From: Phorcus lineatus
Lineage: Eukaryota > Mollusca > Gastropoda > Trochida > Trochidae
Assembly: GCA_921293015.1 (NCBI GenBank)
Contig: OV121092.1
Location: 36,897,764 to 36,961,763 of the forward strand
Direction of reading: 5' to 3'
DNA: 64,000 nt
The notes under the pieces were generated by a model. That model ran no database searches. It was given only the letters and a program-made list of their open reading frames with translations, and was not told the origin of the DNA. Made by a program: the position numbers and the translations under genes. Position 1 is the first letter of the stretch, and each line of letters starts with the position of its first letter. Shown here in pieces: positions 24,953-39,271 of this stretch.

Positions 24953-26824
24953 GATAACTTTCTTAAAAATGCATATTTCTAAACCAAACTTTCATCAAAT
25001 GTACATCACATTGTGTTCTATCGATTGAGCAATACCAATTTCCTGTCCGATTCTTGGTTTGGGCTCCAGATTCGAGCTTAAACAGGTACAGATAGCTGAT
25101 TTTGACCAAATTCGCGGAAAAAGACTGAGTCCAATATATGCATATTGTTGTAGCGAGCGTGATAACTTTCTTAAAAATGCATATTTCTAAACCAAACTTT
25201 CATCAAATGTACATCACATTGTGTTCTATCGATTGAGCAATACCAATTTCCTGTCCGGTTCTTGGTTTGGGCTCAAGATTCGACCTTAAACAGGTACAGA
25301 TAGCTGATTTTGACCAAATTCGCGGAAAAAGACTGAGTCCAATATATGCATATTGTTGTAGCGAGCGCGATAACTTTCTTAAAAATGCATATTTCTAAAC
25401 CAAACTTTCATCAAATGTACATCACATTGTGTTCTATCGATTGAGCAATACCAATTTCCTGTCCGATTCTTGGTTTGGGCTCCAGATTCGAGCTTAAACA
25501 GGTACAGATAGCTGATTTTGACCAAAATCGCGGGAAAAGACTGAGTCCAATATATGCATATTGTTGTAGCGAGCGCGATAACTTTCTTAAAAATGCATAT
25601 TTCTAAACCAAACTTTCATCAAATGTACATCACATTGTGTTCTATCGATTGAGCAATACCAATTTCCTGTCTGATTCTTGGTTTGGGCTCCAGATTCGAG
25701 CTTAAACAGGTACAGATAGCTGATTTTGACCAAATTCGCGGAAAAAGACTGAGTCCAATATATGCATATTGTTGTAGCGAGCGTGATAACTTTCTTAAAA
25801 ATGCATATTTCTAAACCAAACTTTCATCAAATGTACATCACATTGTGTTCTATCGATTGAGCAATACCAATTTCCTGTCCGATTCTTGGTTTGGGCTCCA
25901 GATTCGAGCTTAAACAGGTACAGATAGCTGATTTTGACCAAATTCGCGGAAAAAGACTGAGTCCAATATATGCATATTGTTGTAGCGAGCGCGATAACTT
26001 TCTTAAAAATGCATATTTCTAAACCAAACTTTCATCAAATGTACACCACATTGTGTTCTATCGATTGAGCAATACCAATTTCCTGTCCGATTCTTGGTTT
26101 GGGCTCCAGATTCGAGCTTAAACAGGTACAGATAGCTGATTTTGACCAAAATCGCGGGAAAAGACTGAGTCCAAGATATGCATATTGTTGTAGCGAGCGC
26201 GATAACTTTCTTAAAAATGCATATTTCTAAACCAAACTTTCATCAAATGTACATCACATTGTGTTCTATCGATTGAGCAATAGCAATTTCCTGTCCGATT
26301 CCTGGTTTGGGCTCCAGATTCGAGCTTAAACAGGTACAGATAGCTGATTTTGACCAAATTCGCGGAAAAGGACTGAGTCCAATATATGCATATTGTTGTA
26401 GCGAGCGCGATAACTTTCTTAAAAATGCATATTTCTAAACCAAACTTTCATCAAATGTACACCACATTGTGTTCTATCGATTGAGTAATAGCAATTTCCT
26501 GTCCGATTCCTGGTTTGGGCTCCAGATTCGAGCTTAAACAGGTACAGATAGCTGATTTTGACCAAAATCGCGGGAAAAGACTGAGTCCAAGATATGCATA
26601 TTGTTGTAGCGAGCGCGATAACTTTCTTAAAAATGCATATTTCTAAACCAAACTTTCATCAAATGTACATCACATTGTGTTCTATCGATTGAGCAATACC
26701 AATTTCCTGTCCGATTCCTGGTTTGGGCTCCAGATTCGAGCTTAAACAGGTACAGATAGCTGATTTTGACCAAATTCGCGGAAAAAGACTGAGTCCAATA
26801 TATGCATATTGTTGTAGCGAGCGC
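24953..26824 (+). repeat. Nine-monomer HOR (1872 bp), copy 2
   Basis: This is a direct copy of the preceding nine monomers. Its own private change is GGAAAAGGACTG near 26370. The correspondence fails at the next monomer (26825 has ACACCAC/GAGTAATAGC where 24953 has ACATCAC/GAGCAATACC), which marks the end of the duplicated unit. Confidence 0.86.
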
Positions 26825-27656
26825 GATAACTTTCTTAAAAATGCATATTTCTAAACCAAACTTTCATCAAATGTACACCACATTGTGTTCTATCGATTGA
26901 GTAATAGCAATTTCCTGTCCGATTCCTGGTTTGGGCTCCAGATTCGAGCTTAAACAGGTACAGATAGCTGATTTTGACCAAAATCGCGGGAAAAGACTGA
27001 GTCCAAGATATGCATATTGTTGTAGCGAGCGCGATAACTTTCTTAAAAATGCATATTTCTAAACCAAACTTTCATCAAATGTACATCACATTGTGTTCTA
27101 TCGATTGAGCAATACCAATTTCCTGTCTGATTCTTGGTTTGGGCTCCAGATTCGAGCTTAAACAGGTACAGATAGCTGATTTTGACCAAATTCGCGGAAA
27201 AAGACTGAGTCCAATATATGCATATTGTTGTAGCGAGCGCGATAACTTTCTTAAAAATGCATATTTCTAAACCAAACTTTCATCAAATGTACACCACATT
27301 GTGTTCTATCGATTGAGCAATACCAATTTCCTGTCCGATTCTTGGTTTGGGCTCCAGATTCGAGCTTAAACAGGTACAGATAGCTGATTTTGACCAAAAT
27401 CGCGGGAAAAGACTGAGTCCAAGATATGCATATTGTTGTAGCGAGCGCGATAACTTTCTTAAAAATGCATATTTCTAAACCAAACTTTCATCAAATGTAC
27501 ATCACATTGTGTTCTATCGATTGAGCAATAGCAATTTCCTGTCCGATTCCTGGTTTGGGCTCCAGATTCGAGCTTAAACAGGTACAGATAGCTGATTTTG
27601 ACCAAAATCGCGGGAAAAGACTGAGTCCAAGATATGCATATTGTTGTAGCGAGCGC
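26617..27656 (+). repeat. Five-monomer HOR (1040 bp), copy 1
   Basis: Monomers at 26617, 26825, 27033, 27241 and 27449 are followed by the same order from 27657. The CCAAGATA marker recurs at 27007 and 28047, 1040 bp apart. The block overlaps the end of the nine-mer, showing that duplications of different length were layered over the same monomers. Confidence 0.8.
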
Positions 27657-28488
27657 GATAACTTTCTTAAAAATGCATATTTCTAAACCAAACTTTCATC
27701 AAATGTACATCACATTGTGTTCTATCGATTGAGCAATACCAATTTCCTGTCCGATTCCTGGTTTGGGCTCCAGATTCGAGCTTAAACAGGTACAGATAGC
27801 TGATTTTGACCAAATTCGCGGAAAAAGACTGAGTCCAATATATGCATATTGTTGTAGCGAGCGCGATAACTTTCTTAAAAATGCATATTTCTAAACCAAA
27901 CTTTCATCAAATGTACACCACATTGTGTTCTATCGATTGAGTAATAGCAATTTCCTGTCCGATTCCTGGTTTGGGCTCCAGATTCGAGCTTAAACAGGTA
28001 CAGATAGCTGATTTTGACCAAAATCGCGGGAAAAGACTGAGTCCAAGATATGCATATTGTTGTAGCGAGCGCGATAACTTTCTTAAAAATGCATATTTCT
28101 AAACCAAACTTTCATCAAATGTACATCACATTGTGTTCTATCGATTGAGCAATACCAATTTCCTGTCTGATTCTTGGTTTGGGCTCCAGATTCGAGCTTA
28201 AACAGGTACAGATAGCTGATTTTGACCAAATTCGCGGAAAAAGACTGAGTCCAATATATGCATATTGTTGTAGCGAGCGCGATAACTTTCTTAAAAATGC
28301 ATATTTCTAAACCAAACTTTCATCAAATGTACACCACATTGTGTTCTATCGATTGAGCAATACCAATTTCCTGTCCGATTCTTGGTTTGGGCTCCAGATT
28401 CGAGCTTAAACAGGTACAGATAGCTGATTTTAATCAAAATCGCGGGAAAAGACTGAGTCCAATATATGCATATTGTTGTAGCGAGCGT
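27657..28488 (+). repeat. Five-monomer HOR (1040 bp), partial copy 2
   Basis: Four monomers correspond to copy 1, until the dyad centre at 28426-28441, where this copy has the AATC form and the usual GACC is expected. The correspondence then stops. Confidence 0.75.
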
Positions 28489-29944
28489 GATAACTTTCTT
28501 AAAAATGCATATTTCTAAACCAAACTTTCATCAAATGTACATCACATTGTGTTCTATCGATTGAGCAATACCAATTTCCTGTCCGGTTCTTGGTTTGGGC
28601 TCCAGATTCGAGCTTAAACAGGTACAGATAGCTGATTTTGACCAAATTCGCGGAAAAAGACTGAGTCCAATATATGCATATTGTTGTAGCGAGCGCGATA
28701 ACTTTCTTAAAAATGCATATTTCTAAACCAAACTTTCATCAAATGTACATCACATTGTGTTCTATCGATTGAGCAATACCAATTTCCTGTCCGATTCTTG
28801 GTTTGGGCTCCAGATTCGAGCTTAAACAGGTACAGATAGCTGATTTTGACCAAATTCGCGGAAAAAGACTGAGTCCAATATATGCATATTGTTGTAGCGA
28901 GCGTGATAACTTTCTTAAAAATGCATATTTCTAAACCAAACTTTCATCAAATGTACATCACATTGTGTTCTATCGATTGAGCAATACCAATTTCCTGTCC
29001 GGTTCTTGGTTTGGGCTCAAGATTCGAGCTTAAACAGGTACAGATAGCTGATTTTGACCAAATTCGCGGAAAAAGACTGAGTCCAATATATGCATATTGT
29101 TGTAGCGAGCGCGATAACTTTCTTAAAAATGCATATTTCTAAACCAAACTTTCATCAAATGTACATCACATTGTGTTCTATCGATTGAGCAATACCAATT
29201 TCCTGTCCGATTCTTGGTTTGGGCTCCAGATTCGAGCTTAAACAGGTACAGATAGCTGATTTTGACCAAAATCGCAGGAAAAGACTGAGTCCAATATATG
29301 CATATTGTTGTAGCGAGCGCGATAACTTTCTTAAAAATGCATATTTCTAAACCAAACTTTCATCAAATGTACATCACATTGTGTTCTATCGATTGAGCAA
29401 TACCAATTTCCTGTCTGATTCTTGGTTTGGGCTCCAGATTCGAGCTTAAACAGGTACAGATAGCTGATTTTAATCAAAATCGCGGGAAAAGACTGAGTCC
29501 AATATATGCATATTGTTGTAGCGAGCGCGATAACTTTCTTAAAAATGCATATTTCTAAACCAAACTTTCATCAAATGTACATCACATTGTGTTCTATCGA
29601 TTGAGCAATACCAATTTCCTGTCTGATTCTTGGTTTGGGCTCCAGATTCGAGCTTAAACAGGTACAGATAGCTGATTTTGACCAAATTCGCGGAAAAAGA
29701 CTGAGTCCAATATATGCATATTGTTGTAGCGAGCGTGATAACTTTCTTAAAAATGCATATTTCTAAACCAAACTTTCATCAAATGTACATCACATTGTGT
29801 TCTATCGATTGAGTAATACCAATTTCCTGTCCGATTCTTGGTTTGGGCTCCAGATTCGAGCTTAAACAGGTACAGATAGCTGATTATGACCAAATTCGCG
29901 GAAAAAGACTGAGTCCAATATATGCATATTGTTGTAGCGAGCGT
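28489..29944 (+). repeat. Satellite monomers between HOR blocks
   Basis: Seven monomers carry no feature other than satellite. They include CTCAAGATTCGAGC near 29019, CGCAGGAAAAG near 29276 (shared with 44396, 49120 and 49536), a second AATC dyad at 29466-29481, and a GATTATGACC monomer just before the cassette at 29945. The cassette interval that contains them (22030 to 31597) spans 46 monomers less one base. Confidence 0.85.
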
Positions 29945-31607
29945 GATAACTTTCTTAAAAATGCATATTTCTAAACCAAACTTTCATCAAATGTACATCA
30001 CATTGTGTTCTATCGATTGAGCAATAGCAATTTCTGTCCGGTTCTTGGTTTAGGCTCCAGATTCGAGCTTAAACAGGTACAGATAGCTGATTTTGACCAA
30101 AATCGCGGGAAAAGACTGAGTCAAATATATGCATATTGTTAAAGCGAGCGCGATAACTTTCTTAAAAATGCATATTTCTAAACCAAACTTTCATCAAATG
30201 TACACCACATTGTGTTCTATCGATTGAGCAATACCAATTTCCTGTCCGATTCTTGGTTTGGGCTCCAGATTCGAGCTTAAACAGGTACAGATAGCTGATT
30301 TTGACCAAAATCGCGGGAAAGGACTGAGTCCAATATATGCATATTGTTGTAGCGAGCGCGATAACTTTCTTAAAAATGCATATTTCTAAACCAAACTTTC
30401 ATCAAATGTACACCACATTGTGTTCTATCGATTGAGCAATACCAATTTCCTGTCCGATTCTTGGTTTGGGCTCCAGATTCGAGCTTAAACAGGTACAGAT
30501 AGCTGATTTTGACCAAAATCGCGGGAAAGGACTGAGTCCAATATATGCATATTGTTGTAGCGAGCGCGATAACTTTCTTAAAAATGCATATTTCTAAACC
30601 AAACTTTCATCAAATGTACATCACATTGTGTTCTATCGATTGAGCAATAGCAATTTCCTGTCCGGTTCTTGGTTTGGGCTCCAGATTCGAGCTTAAACAG
30701 GTACAGATAGCTGATTTTGACCAAATTCGCGGAAAAAGACTGAAACAAATATATGCATATTGTTGTAGCGAGCGCGATAACTTTCTTAAAAATGCATATT
30801 TCTAAACCAAACTTTCATCAAATGTACACCACATTGTGTTCTATCGATTGAGCAATAGCAATTTCCTGTCCGGTTCTTGGTTTGGGCTCCAGATTCGAGC
30901 TTAAACAGGTACAGATAGCTGATTTTGACCAAATTCGCGGAAAAAGACTGAGTCCAATATATGCATATTGTTGTAGCGAGCGTGATAACTTTCTTAAAAA
31001 TGCATATTTCTAAACCAAACTTTCATCAAATGTACACCACATTGTGTTCTATCGATTGAGCAATACCAATTTCCTGTCCGATTCTTGGTTTGGGCTCCAG
31101 ATTCGAGCTTAAACAGGTACAGATAGCTGATTTTGACCAAAATCGCGGGAAAAGACTGAGTCCAAGATATGCATATTGTTGTAGCGAGCGCGATAACTTT
31201 CTTAAAAATGCATATTTCTAAACCAAACTTTCATCAAATGTACATCACATTGTGTTCTATCGATTGAGCAATACCAATTTCCTGTCCGGTTCTTGGTTTG
31301 GGCTCCAGATTCGAGCTTAAACAGGTACAGATAGCTGATTTTGACCAAATTCGCGGAAAAAGACTGAGTCCAATATATGCATATTGTTGTAGCGAGCGCG
31401 ATAACTTTCTTAAAAATGCATATTTCTAAACAAAACTTTCATCAAATGTACACCACATTGTGTTCTATCGATTGAGTAATAGCAATTTCCTGTCCGATTC
31501 CTGGTTTGGGCTCCAGATTCGAGCTTAAACAGGTACAGATAGCTGATTTTGACCAAATTCGCGGAAAAAGACTGAGTCCAATATATGCATATTGTTGCAG
31601 CGAGCGC
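29945..31607 (+). repeat. Recurring cassette head, copy 5 (long form)
   Basis: The opening 207-bp monomer (deletion near 30034, GTTAAAG near 30138) is followed by two AAAGGACTG monomers and the usual order to GTTGCAG at 31597, giving the 1652-bp long form. It lies 9567 bp after copy 4. Confidence 0.85.
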
Positions 31608-34518
31608 GATAACTTTCTTAAAAATGCATATTTCTAAACCAAACTTTCATCAAATGTACACCACATTGTGTTCTATCGATTGAGCAATACCAATTTCCTG
31701 TCCGATTCTTGGTTTGGGCTCCAGATTCGAGCTTAAACAGGTACAGATAGCTGATTTTGACCAAAATCGCGGGAAAAGACTGAGTCCAAGATATGCATAT
31801 TGTTGTAGCGAGCGCGATAACTTTCTTAAAAATGCATATTTCTAAACCAAACTTTCATCAAATGTACATCACATTGTGTTCTATCGATTGAGCAATACCA
31901 ATTTCCTGTCTGATTCTTGGTTTGGGCTCCAGTTTCGAGCTTAAACATGTACAGATAGCTGATTTTGACCAAATTCGCGGAAAAAGACTGAGTCCAATAT
32001 ATGCATATTGTTGTAGCGAGCGTGATAACTTTCTTAAAAATGCATATTTCTAAACCAAACTTTCATCAAATGTACATCACATTGTGTTCTATCGATTGAG
32101 TAATACCAATTTCCTGTCCGATTCTTGGTTTGGGCTCCAGATTCGAGCTTAAACAGGTACAGATAGCTGATTTTGACCAAATTCGCGGAAAAAGACTGAG
32201 TCCAATATATGCATATTGATGTAGCGAGCGCGATAACTTTCTTAAAAATGCATATTTCTAAACCAAACTTTCATCAAATGTACACCACATTGTGTTCTAT
32301 CGATTGAGCAATACCAATTTCCTGTCCGATTCTTGGTTTGGGCTCCAGATTCGAGCTTAAACAGGTACAGATAGCTGATTTTGATCAAAATCGCGGGAAA
32401 AGACTGAGTCCAATATATGCATATTGTTGTAGCGAGCGTGATAACTTTCTTAAAAATGCATATTTCTAAACCAAACTTTCATCAAATGTACATCACATTG
32501 TGTTCTATCGATTGAGCAATACCAATTTCCTGTCCGGTTCTTGGTTTGGGCTCCAGATTCGAGCTTAAACAGGTACAGATAGCTGATTTTGACCAAATTC
32601 GCGGAAAAAGACTGAGTCCAATATATGCATATTGTTGTAGCGAGCGCGATAACTTTCTTAAAAATGCATATTTCTAAACCAAACTTTCATCAAATGTACA
32701 TCACATTGTGTTCTATCGATTGAGCAATACCAATTTCCTGTCCGATTCTTGGTTTGGGCTCCAGATTCGAGCTTAAACAGGTACAGATAGCTGATTTTGA
32801 CCAAATTCGCGGAAAAAGACTGAGTCCAAGATATGCATATTGTTGTAGCGAGCGCGATAACTTTCTTAAAAATGCATATTTCTAAACCAAACTTTCATCA
32901 AATGTACATCACATTGTGTTCTATCGATTGAGCAATACCAATTTCCTGTCCGGTTCTTGGTTTGGGCTCAAGATTCGACCTTAAACAGGTACAGATAGCT
33001 GATTTTGACCAAATTCGCGGAAAAAGACTGAGTCGATATATGCATATTGTTGTAGCGAGCGCGATAACTTTCTTAAAAATGCATATTTCTAAACCAAACT
33101 TTCATCAAATGTACATCACATTGTGTTCTATCGATTGAGCAATACCAATTTCCTGTCCGATTCTTGGTTTGGGCTCCAGATTCGAGCTTAAACAGGTACA
33201 GATAGCTGATTTTGACCAAAATCGCGGGAAAAGACTGAGTCCAATATATGCATATTGTTGTAGCGAGCGCGATAACTTTCTTAAAAATGCATATTTCTAA
33301 ACCAAACTTTCATCAAATGTACATCACATTGTGTTCTATCGATTGAGCAATACCAATTTCCTGTCTGATTCTTGGTTTGGGCTCCAGATTCGAGCTTAAA
33401 CAGGTACAGATAGCTGATTTTGACCAAATTCGCGGAAAAAGACTGAGTCCAATATATGCATATTGTTGTAGCGAGCGTGATAACTTTCTTAAAAATGCAT
33501 ATTTCTAAACCAAACTTTCATCAAATGTACATCACATTGTGTTCTATCGATTGAGCAATACCAATTTCCTGTCCGATTCTTGGTTTGGGCTCCAGATTCG
33601 AGCTTAAACAGGTACAGATAGCTGATTTTGACCAAATTCGCGGAAAAAGACTGAGTCCAATATATGCATATTGTTGTAGCGAGCGCGATAACTTTCTTAA
33701 AAATGCATATTTCTAAACCAAACTTTCATCAAATGTACACCACATTGTGTTCTATCGATTGAGCAATACCAATTTCCTGTCCGATTCTTGGTTTGGGCTC
33801 CAGATTCGAGCTTAAACAGGTACAGATAGCTGATTTTGACCAAAATCGCGGGAAAAGACTGAGTCCAAGATATGCATATTGTTGTAGCGAGCGCGATAAC
33901 TTTCTTAAAAATGCATATTTCTAAACCAAACTTTCATCAAATGTACATCACATTGTGTTCTATCGATTGAGCAATAGCAATTTCCTGTCTGATTCCTGGT
34001 TTGGGCTCCAGATTCGAGCTTAAACAGGTACAGATAGCTGATTTTGACCAAATTCGCGGAAAAAGACTGAGTCCAATATATGCATATTGTTGTAGCGAGC
34101 GCGATAACTTTCTTAAAAATGCATATTTCTAAACCAAACTTTCATCAAATGTACACCACATTGTGTTCTATCGATTGAGCAATACCAATTTCCTGTCCGA
34201 TTCTTGGTTTGGGCTCCAGATTCGAGCTTAAACAGGTACAGATAGCTGATTTTAATCAAAATCGCGGGAAAAGACTGAGTCCAATATATGCATATTGTTG
34301 TAGCGAGCGTGATAACTTTCTTAAAAATGCATATTTCTAAACAAAACTTTCATCAAATGTACATCACATTGTGTTCTATCGATTGAGTAATAACAATTTC
34401 CTGTCCGATTCTTGGTTTGGGCTCCAGATTCGAGCTTAAACAGGTACAGATAGCTGATTTTGACCAAAATCGCGGGAAAAGACTGAGTCCAATATATGCA
34501 TATTGTTGTAGCGAGCGC
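31608..34518 (+). repeat. Cassette tail and following monomers
   Basis: Fourteen monomers continue the series: CCAAGATA, CCAGTTTCG with TGTACAG at 31948, a monomer where GATTATGACC has become GATTTTGACC near 32172, the GATC palindrome at 32377-32392, then a CTCAAGATTCGACC monomer (32978). The last of these has a private 1-bp deletion, GAGTCGATATA near 33035. The 34248-34263 dyad is the AATC form, and the next monomer carries AACAAAAC and TAATAAC. No non-satellite sequence is present. Confidence 0.85.
34248..34263. other. 16-bp dyad with AATC centre
   Basis: The centre is changed to AATC, with arms intact. It also stands at 28426, 29466, 45834, 47052 and 48270; the last three belong to the 1218-bp HOR. 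Confidence 0.9.
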
Positions 34519-34696
34519 GATAACTTTCTTAAAAATGCATATTTCTAAACCAAACTTTCATCAAATGTACATCACATTGTGTTCTATCGATTGAGCAATA
34601 CCAATTTCCTGTCTGATTCTTGGTTTGGGCTCCAGATTCGACCAAAATCGCGGGAAAAGACTGAGTCCAATATATGCATATTGTTGTAGCGAGCGC
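34519..34696 (+). repeat. 178-bp deleted monomer, site 1
   Basis: Thirty bases (monomer positions 123-152) are missing, joining GATTCG directly to ACCAAAATCG at 34640/34641. The lost part contains GGTACAG and the left arm of the dyad. A 2-bp GA microhomology makes the exact breakpoint ambiguous. The upstream neighbour is an AACAAAAC/TAATAAC monomer, as at the two sites at 46.1 and 47.3 kb. Confidence 0.93.
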
Positions 34697-35320
34697 GATA
34701 ACTTTCTTAAAAATGCATATTTCTAAACCAAACTTTCATCAAATGTACATCACATTGTGTTCTATCGATTGAGCAATACCAATTTCCTGTCTGATTCTTG
34801 GTTTGGGCTCCAGATTCGAGCTTAAACAGGTACAGATAGCTGATTTTGACCAAAATCGCGGGAAAAGACTGAGTCCAATATATGCATATTGTTGTAGCGA
34901 GCGCGATAGCTTTCTTAAAAATGCATATTTCTAAACCAAACTTTCATCAAATGTACATCACATTGTGTTCTATCGATTGAGCAATACCAATTTCCTGTCT
35001 GATTCTTGGTTTGGGCTCCAGATTCGAGCTTAAACAGGTACAGATAGCTGATTTTGACCAAATTCGCGGAAAAAGACTGAGTCCAATATATGCATATTGT
35101 TGTAGCGAGCGTGATAACTTTCTTAAAAATGCATATTTCTAAACCAAACTTTCATCAAATGTACATCACATTGTGTTCTATCGATTGAGTAATACCAATT
35201 TCCTGTCCGATTCTTGGTTTGGGCTCCAGATTCGAGCTTAAACAGGTACAGATAGCTGATTATGACCAAATTCGCGGAAAAAGACTGAGTCCAATATATG
35301 CATATTGTTGTAGCGAGCGT
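34697..35320 (+). repeat. Satellite monomers before cassette 6
   Basis: Three ordinary monomers: one CTGTCTGATT with a private GCGATAGC change near 34908, one CTGTCTGATT ending GCGTG, and one GATTATGACC monomer. This is the usual lead-in to the cassette head. Confidence 0.82.
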
Positions 35321-36983
35321 GATAACTTTCTTAAAAATGCATATTTCTAAACCAAACTTTCATCAAATGTACATCACATTGTGTTCTATCGATTGAGCAA
35401 TAGCAATTTCTGTCCGGTTCTTGGTTTAGGCTCCAGATTCGAGCTTAAACAGGTACAGATAGCTGATTTTGACCAAAATCGCGGGAAAAGACTGAGTCAA
35501 ATATATGCATATTGTTAAAGCGAGCGCGATAACTTTCTTAAAAATGCATATTTCTAAACCAAACTTTCATCAAATGTACACCACATTGTGTTCTATCGAT
35601 TGAGCAATACCAATTTCCTGTCCGATTCTTGGTTTGGGCTCCAGATTCGAGCTTAAACAGGTACAGATAGCTGATTTTGACCAAAATCGCGGGAAAGGAC
35701 TGAGTCCAATATATGCATATTGTTGTAGCGAGCGCGATAACTTTCTTAAAAATGCATATTTCTAAACCAAACTTTCATCAAATGTACACCACATTGTGTT
35801 CTATCGATTGAGCAATACCAATTTCCTGTCCGATTCTTGGTTTGGGCTCCAGATTCGAGCTTAAACAGGTACAGATAGCTGATTTTGATTAAAATCGCGG
35901 GAAAGGACTGAGTCCAATATATGCATATTGTTGTAGCGAGCGCGATAACTTTCTTAAAAATGCATATTTCTAAACCAAACTTTCATCAAATGTACATCAC
36001 ATTGTGTTCTATCGATTGAGCAATAGCAATTTCCTGTCCGGTTCTTGGTTTGGGCTCCAGATTCGAGCTTAAACAGGTACAGATAGCTGATTTTGACCAA
36101 ATTCGCGGAAAAAGACTGAAACAAATATATGCATATTGTTGTAGCGAGCGCGATAACTTTCTTAAAAATGCATATTTCTAAACCAAACTTTCATCAAATG
36201 TACACCACATTGTGTTCTATCGATTGAGCAATAGCAATTTCCTGTCCGGTTCTTGGTTTGGGCTCCAGATTCGAGCTTAAACAGGTACAGATAGCTGATT
36301 TTGACCAAATTCGCGGAAAAAGACTGAGTCCAATATATGCATATTGTTGTAGCGAGCGTGATAACTTTCTTAAAAATGCATATTTCTAAACCAAACTTTC
36401 ATCAAATGTACACCACATTGTGTTCTATCGATTGAGCAATACCAATTTCCTGTCCGATTCTTGGTTTGGGCTCCAGATTCGAGCTTAAACAGGTACAGAT
36501 AGCTGATTTTGACCAAAATCGCGGGAAAAGACTGAGTCCAAGATATGCATATTGTTGTAGCGAGCGCGATAACTTTCTTAAAAATGCATATTTCTAAACC
36601 AAACTTTCATCAAATGTACATCACATTGTGTTCTATCGATTGAGCAATACCAATTTCCTGTCCGGTTCTTGGTTTGGGCTCCAGATTCGAGCTTAAACAG
36701 GTACAGATAGCTGATTTTGACCAAATTCGCGGAAAAAGACTGAGTTTAATATATGCATATTGTTGTAGCGAGCGCGATAACTTTCTTAAAAATGCATATT
36801 TCTAAACAAAACTTTCATCAAATGTACACCACATTGTGTTCTATCGATTGAGTAATAGCAATTTCCTGTCCGATTCCTGGTTTGGGCTCCAGATTCGAGC
36901 TTAAACAGGTACAGATAGCTGATTTTGACCAAATTCGCGGAAAAAGACTGAGTCCAATATATGCATATTGTTGCAGCGAGCGC
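35321..36983 (+). repeat. Recurring cassette head, copy 6 (long form)
   Basis: The long form again, 1652 bp from head to GTTGCAG (36973). The second AAAGGACTG monomer has its dyad centre changed to GATT (35881-35896). A GAGTTTAATATA change near 36744 is shared only with the copy 7 region (about 41290), linking these two copies. Confidence 0.85.
35881..35896. other. 16-bp dyad with GATT centre, unique
   Basis: This is the only GATT-centred copy that I found. Its 16-mer is the exact reverse complement of the AATC form. It lies in the second AAAGGACTG monomer of cassette 6, where other copies have GACC. Confidence 0.88.
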
Positions 36984-39271
36984 GATAACTTTCTTAAAAA
37001 TGCATATTTCTAAACCAAACTTTCATCAAATGTACACCACATTGTGTTCTATCGATTGAGCAATACCAATTTCCTGTCCGGTTCTTGGTTTGGGCTCCAG
37101 ATTCGAGCTTAAACAGGTACAGATAGCTGATTTTGACCAAAATCGCGGGAAAAGACTGAGTCCAAGATATGCATATTGTTGTAGCGAGCGCGATAACTTT
37201 CTTAAAAATGCATATTTCTAAACCAAACTTTCATCAAATGTACATCACATTGTGTTCTATCGATTGAGCAATACCAATTTCCTGTCTGATTCTTGGTTTG
37301 GGCTCCAGTTTCGAGCTTAAACATGTACAGATAGCTGATTTTGACCAAATTCGCGGAAAAAGACTGAGTCCAATATATGCATATTGTTGTAGCGAGCGTG
37401 ATAACTTTCTTAAAAATGCATATTTCTAAACCAAACTTTCATCAAATGTACATCACATTGTGTTCTATCGATTGAGTAATACCAATTTCCTGTCCGATTC
37501 TTGGTTTGGGCTCCAGATTCGAGCTTAAACAGGTACAGATAGCTGATTATGACCAAATTCGCGGAAAAAGACTGAGTCCAATATATGCATATTGATGTAG
37601 CGAGCGCGATAACTTTCTTAAAAATGCATATTTCTAAACCAAACTTTCATCAAATGTACACCACATTGTGTTCTATCGATTGAGCAATACCAATTTCCTG
37701 TCCGATTCTTGGTTTGGGCTCCAGATTCGAGCTTAAACAGGTACAGATAGCTGATTTTGGTCAAAATCGCGGGAAAAGACTGAGTCCAATATATGCATAT
37801 TGTTGTAGCGAGCGTGATAACTTTCTTAAAAATGCATATTTCTAAACCAAACTTTCATCAAATGTACATCACATTGTGTTCTATCGATTGAGCAATACCA
37901 ATTTCCTGTCCGGTTCTTGGTTTGGGCTCCAGATTCGAGCTTAAACAGGTACAGATAGCTGATTTTGACCAAATTCGCGGAAAAAGACTGAGTCCAATAT
38001 ATGCATATTGTTGTAGCGAGCGCGATAACTTTCTTAAAAATGCATATTTCTAAACCAAACTTTCATCAAATGTACATCACATTGTGTTCTATCGATTGAG
38101 CAATACCAATTTCCTGTCCGATTCTTGGTTTGGGCTCCAGATTCGAGCTTAAACAGGTACAGATAGCTGATTTTGACCAAATTCGCGGAAAAAGACTGAG
38201 TCCAATATATGCATATTGTTGTAGCGAGCGTGATAACTTTCTTAAAAATGCATATTTCTAAACCAAACTTTCATCAAATGTACATCACATTGTGTTCTAT
38301 CGATTGAGCAATACCAATTTCCTGTCCGGTTCTTGGTTTGGGCTCAAGATTCGACCTTAAACAGGTACAGATAGCTGATTTTGACCAAATTCGCGGAAAA
38401 AGACTGAGTCCAATATATGCATATTGTTGTAGCGAGCGCGATAACTTTCTTAAAAATGCATATTTCTAAACCAAACTTTCATCAAATGTACATCACATTG
38501 TGTTCTATCGATTGAGCAATACCAATTTCCTGTCCGATTCTTGGTTTGGGCTCCAGATTCGAGCTTAAACAGGTACAGATAGCTGATTTTGACCAAAATC
38601 GCGGGAAAAGACTGAGTCCAATATATGCATATTGTTGTAGCGAGCGCGATAACTTTCTTAAAAATGCATATTTCTAAACCAAACTTTCATCAAATGTACA
38701 TCACATTGTGTTCTATCGATTGAGCAATACCAATTTCCTGTCTGATTCTTGGTTTGGGCTCCAGATTCGAGCTTAAACAGGTACAGATAGCTGATTTTGA
38801 CCAAATTCGCGGAAAAAGACTGAGTCCAATATATGCATATTGTTGTAGCGAGCGTGATAACTTTCTTAAAAATGCATATTTCTAAACCAAACTTTCATCA
38901 AATGTACATCACATTGTGTTCTATCGATTGAGCAATACCAATTTCCTGTCCGATTCTTGGTTTGGGCTCCAGATTCGAGCTTAAACAGGTACAGATAGCT
39001 GATTTTGACCAAATTCGCGGAAAAAGACTGAGTCCAATATATGCATATTGTTGTAGCGAGCGCGATAACTTTCTTAAAAATGCATATTTCTAAACCAAAC
39101 TTTCATCAAATGTACACCACATTGTGTTCTATCGATTGAGCAATACCAATTTCCTGTCCGATTCTTGGTTTGGGCTCCAGATTCGAGCTTAAACAGGTAC
39201 AGATAGCTGATTTTGACCAAAATCGCGGGAAAAGACTGAGTCCAAGATATGCATATTGTTGTAGCGAGCGC
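36984..39271 (+). repeat. Cassette tail and following monomers
   Basis: Eleven monomers repeat the order seen after 31608: CCAAGATA (with GGTTC near 37081), CCAGTTTCG with TGTACAG at 37324, GATTATGACC/GATGTAG, then the dyad monomer. Here the dyad centre is GGTC (37753-37768) where all equivalent slots in other copies have GATC. CTCAAGATTCGACC follows at 38354. Confidence 0.85.
37753..37768. other. 16-bp dyad with GGTC centre
   Basis: The arms are unchanged and the centre is GGTC, which makes this 16-mer the exact reverse complement of the common GACC form. It also stands at 53262, 58046, 61998 and 62830. The equivalent slot in the related copies at 11581, 18443, 22810, 32377 and 42298 is GATC. 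Confidence 0.9.
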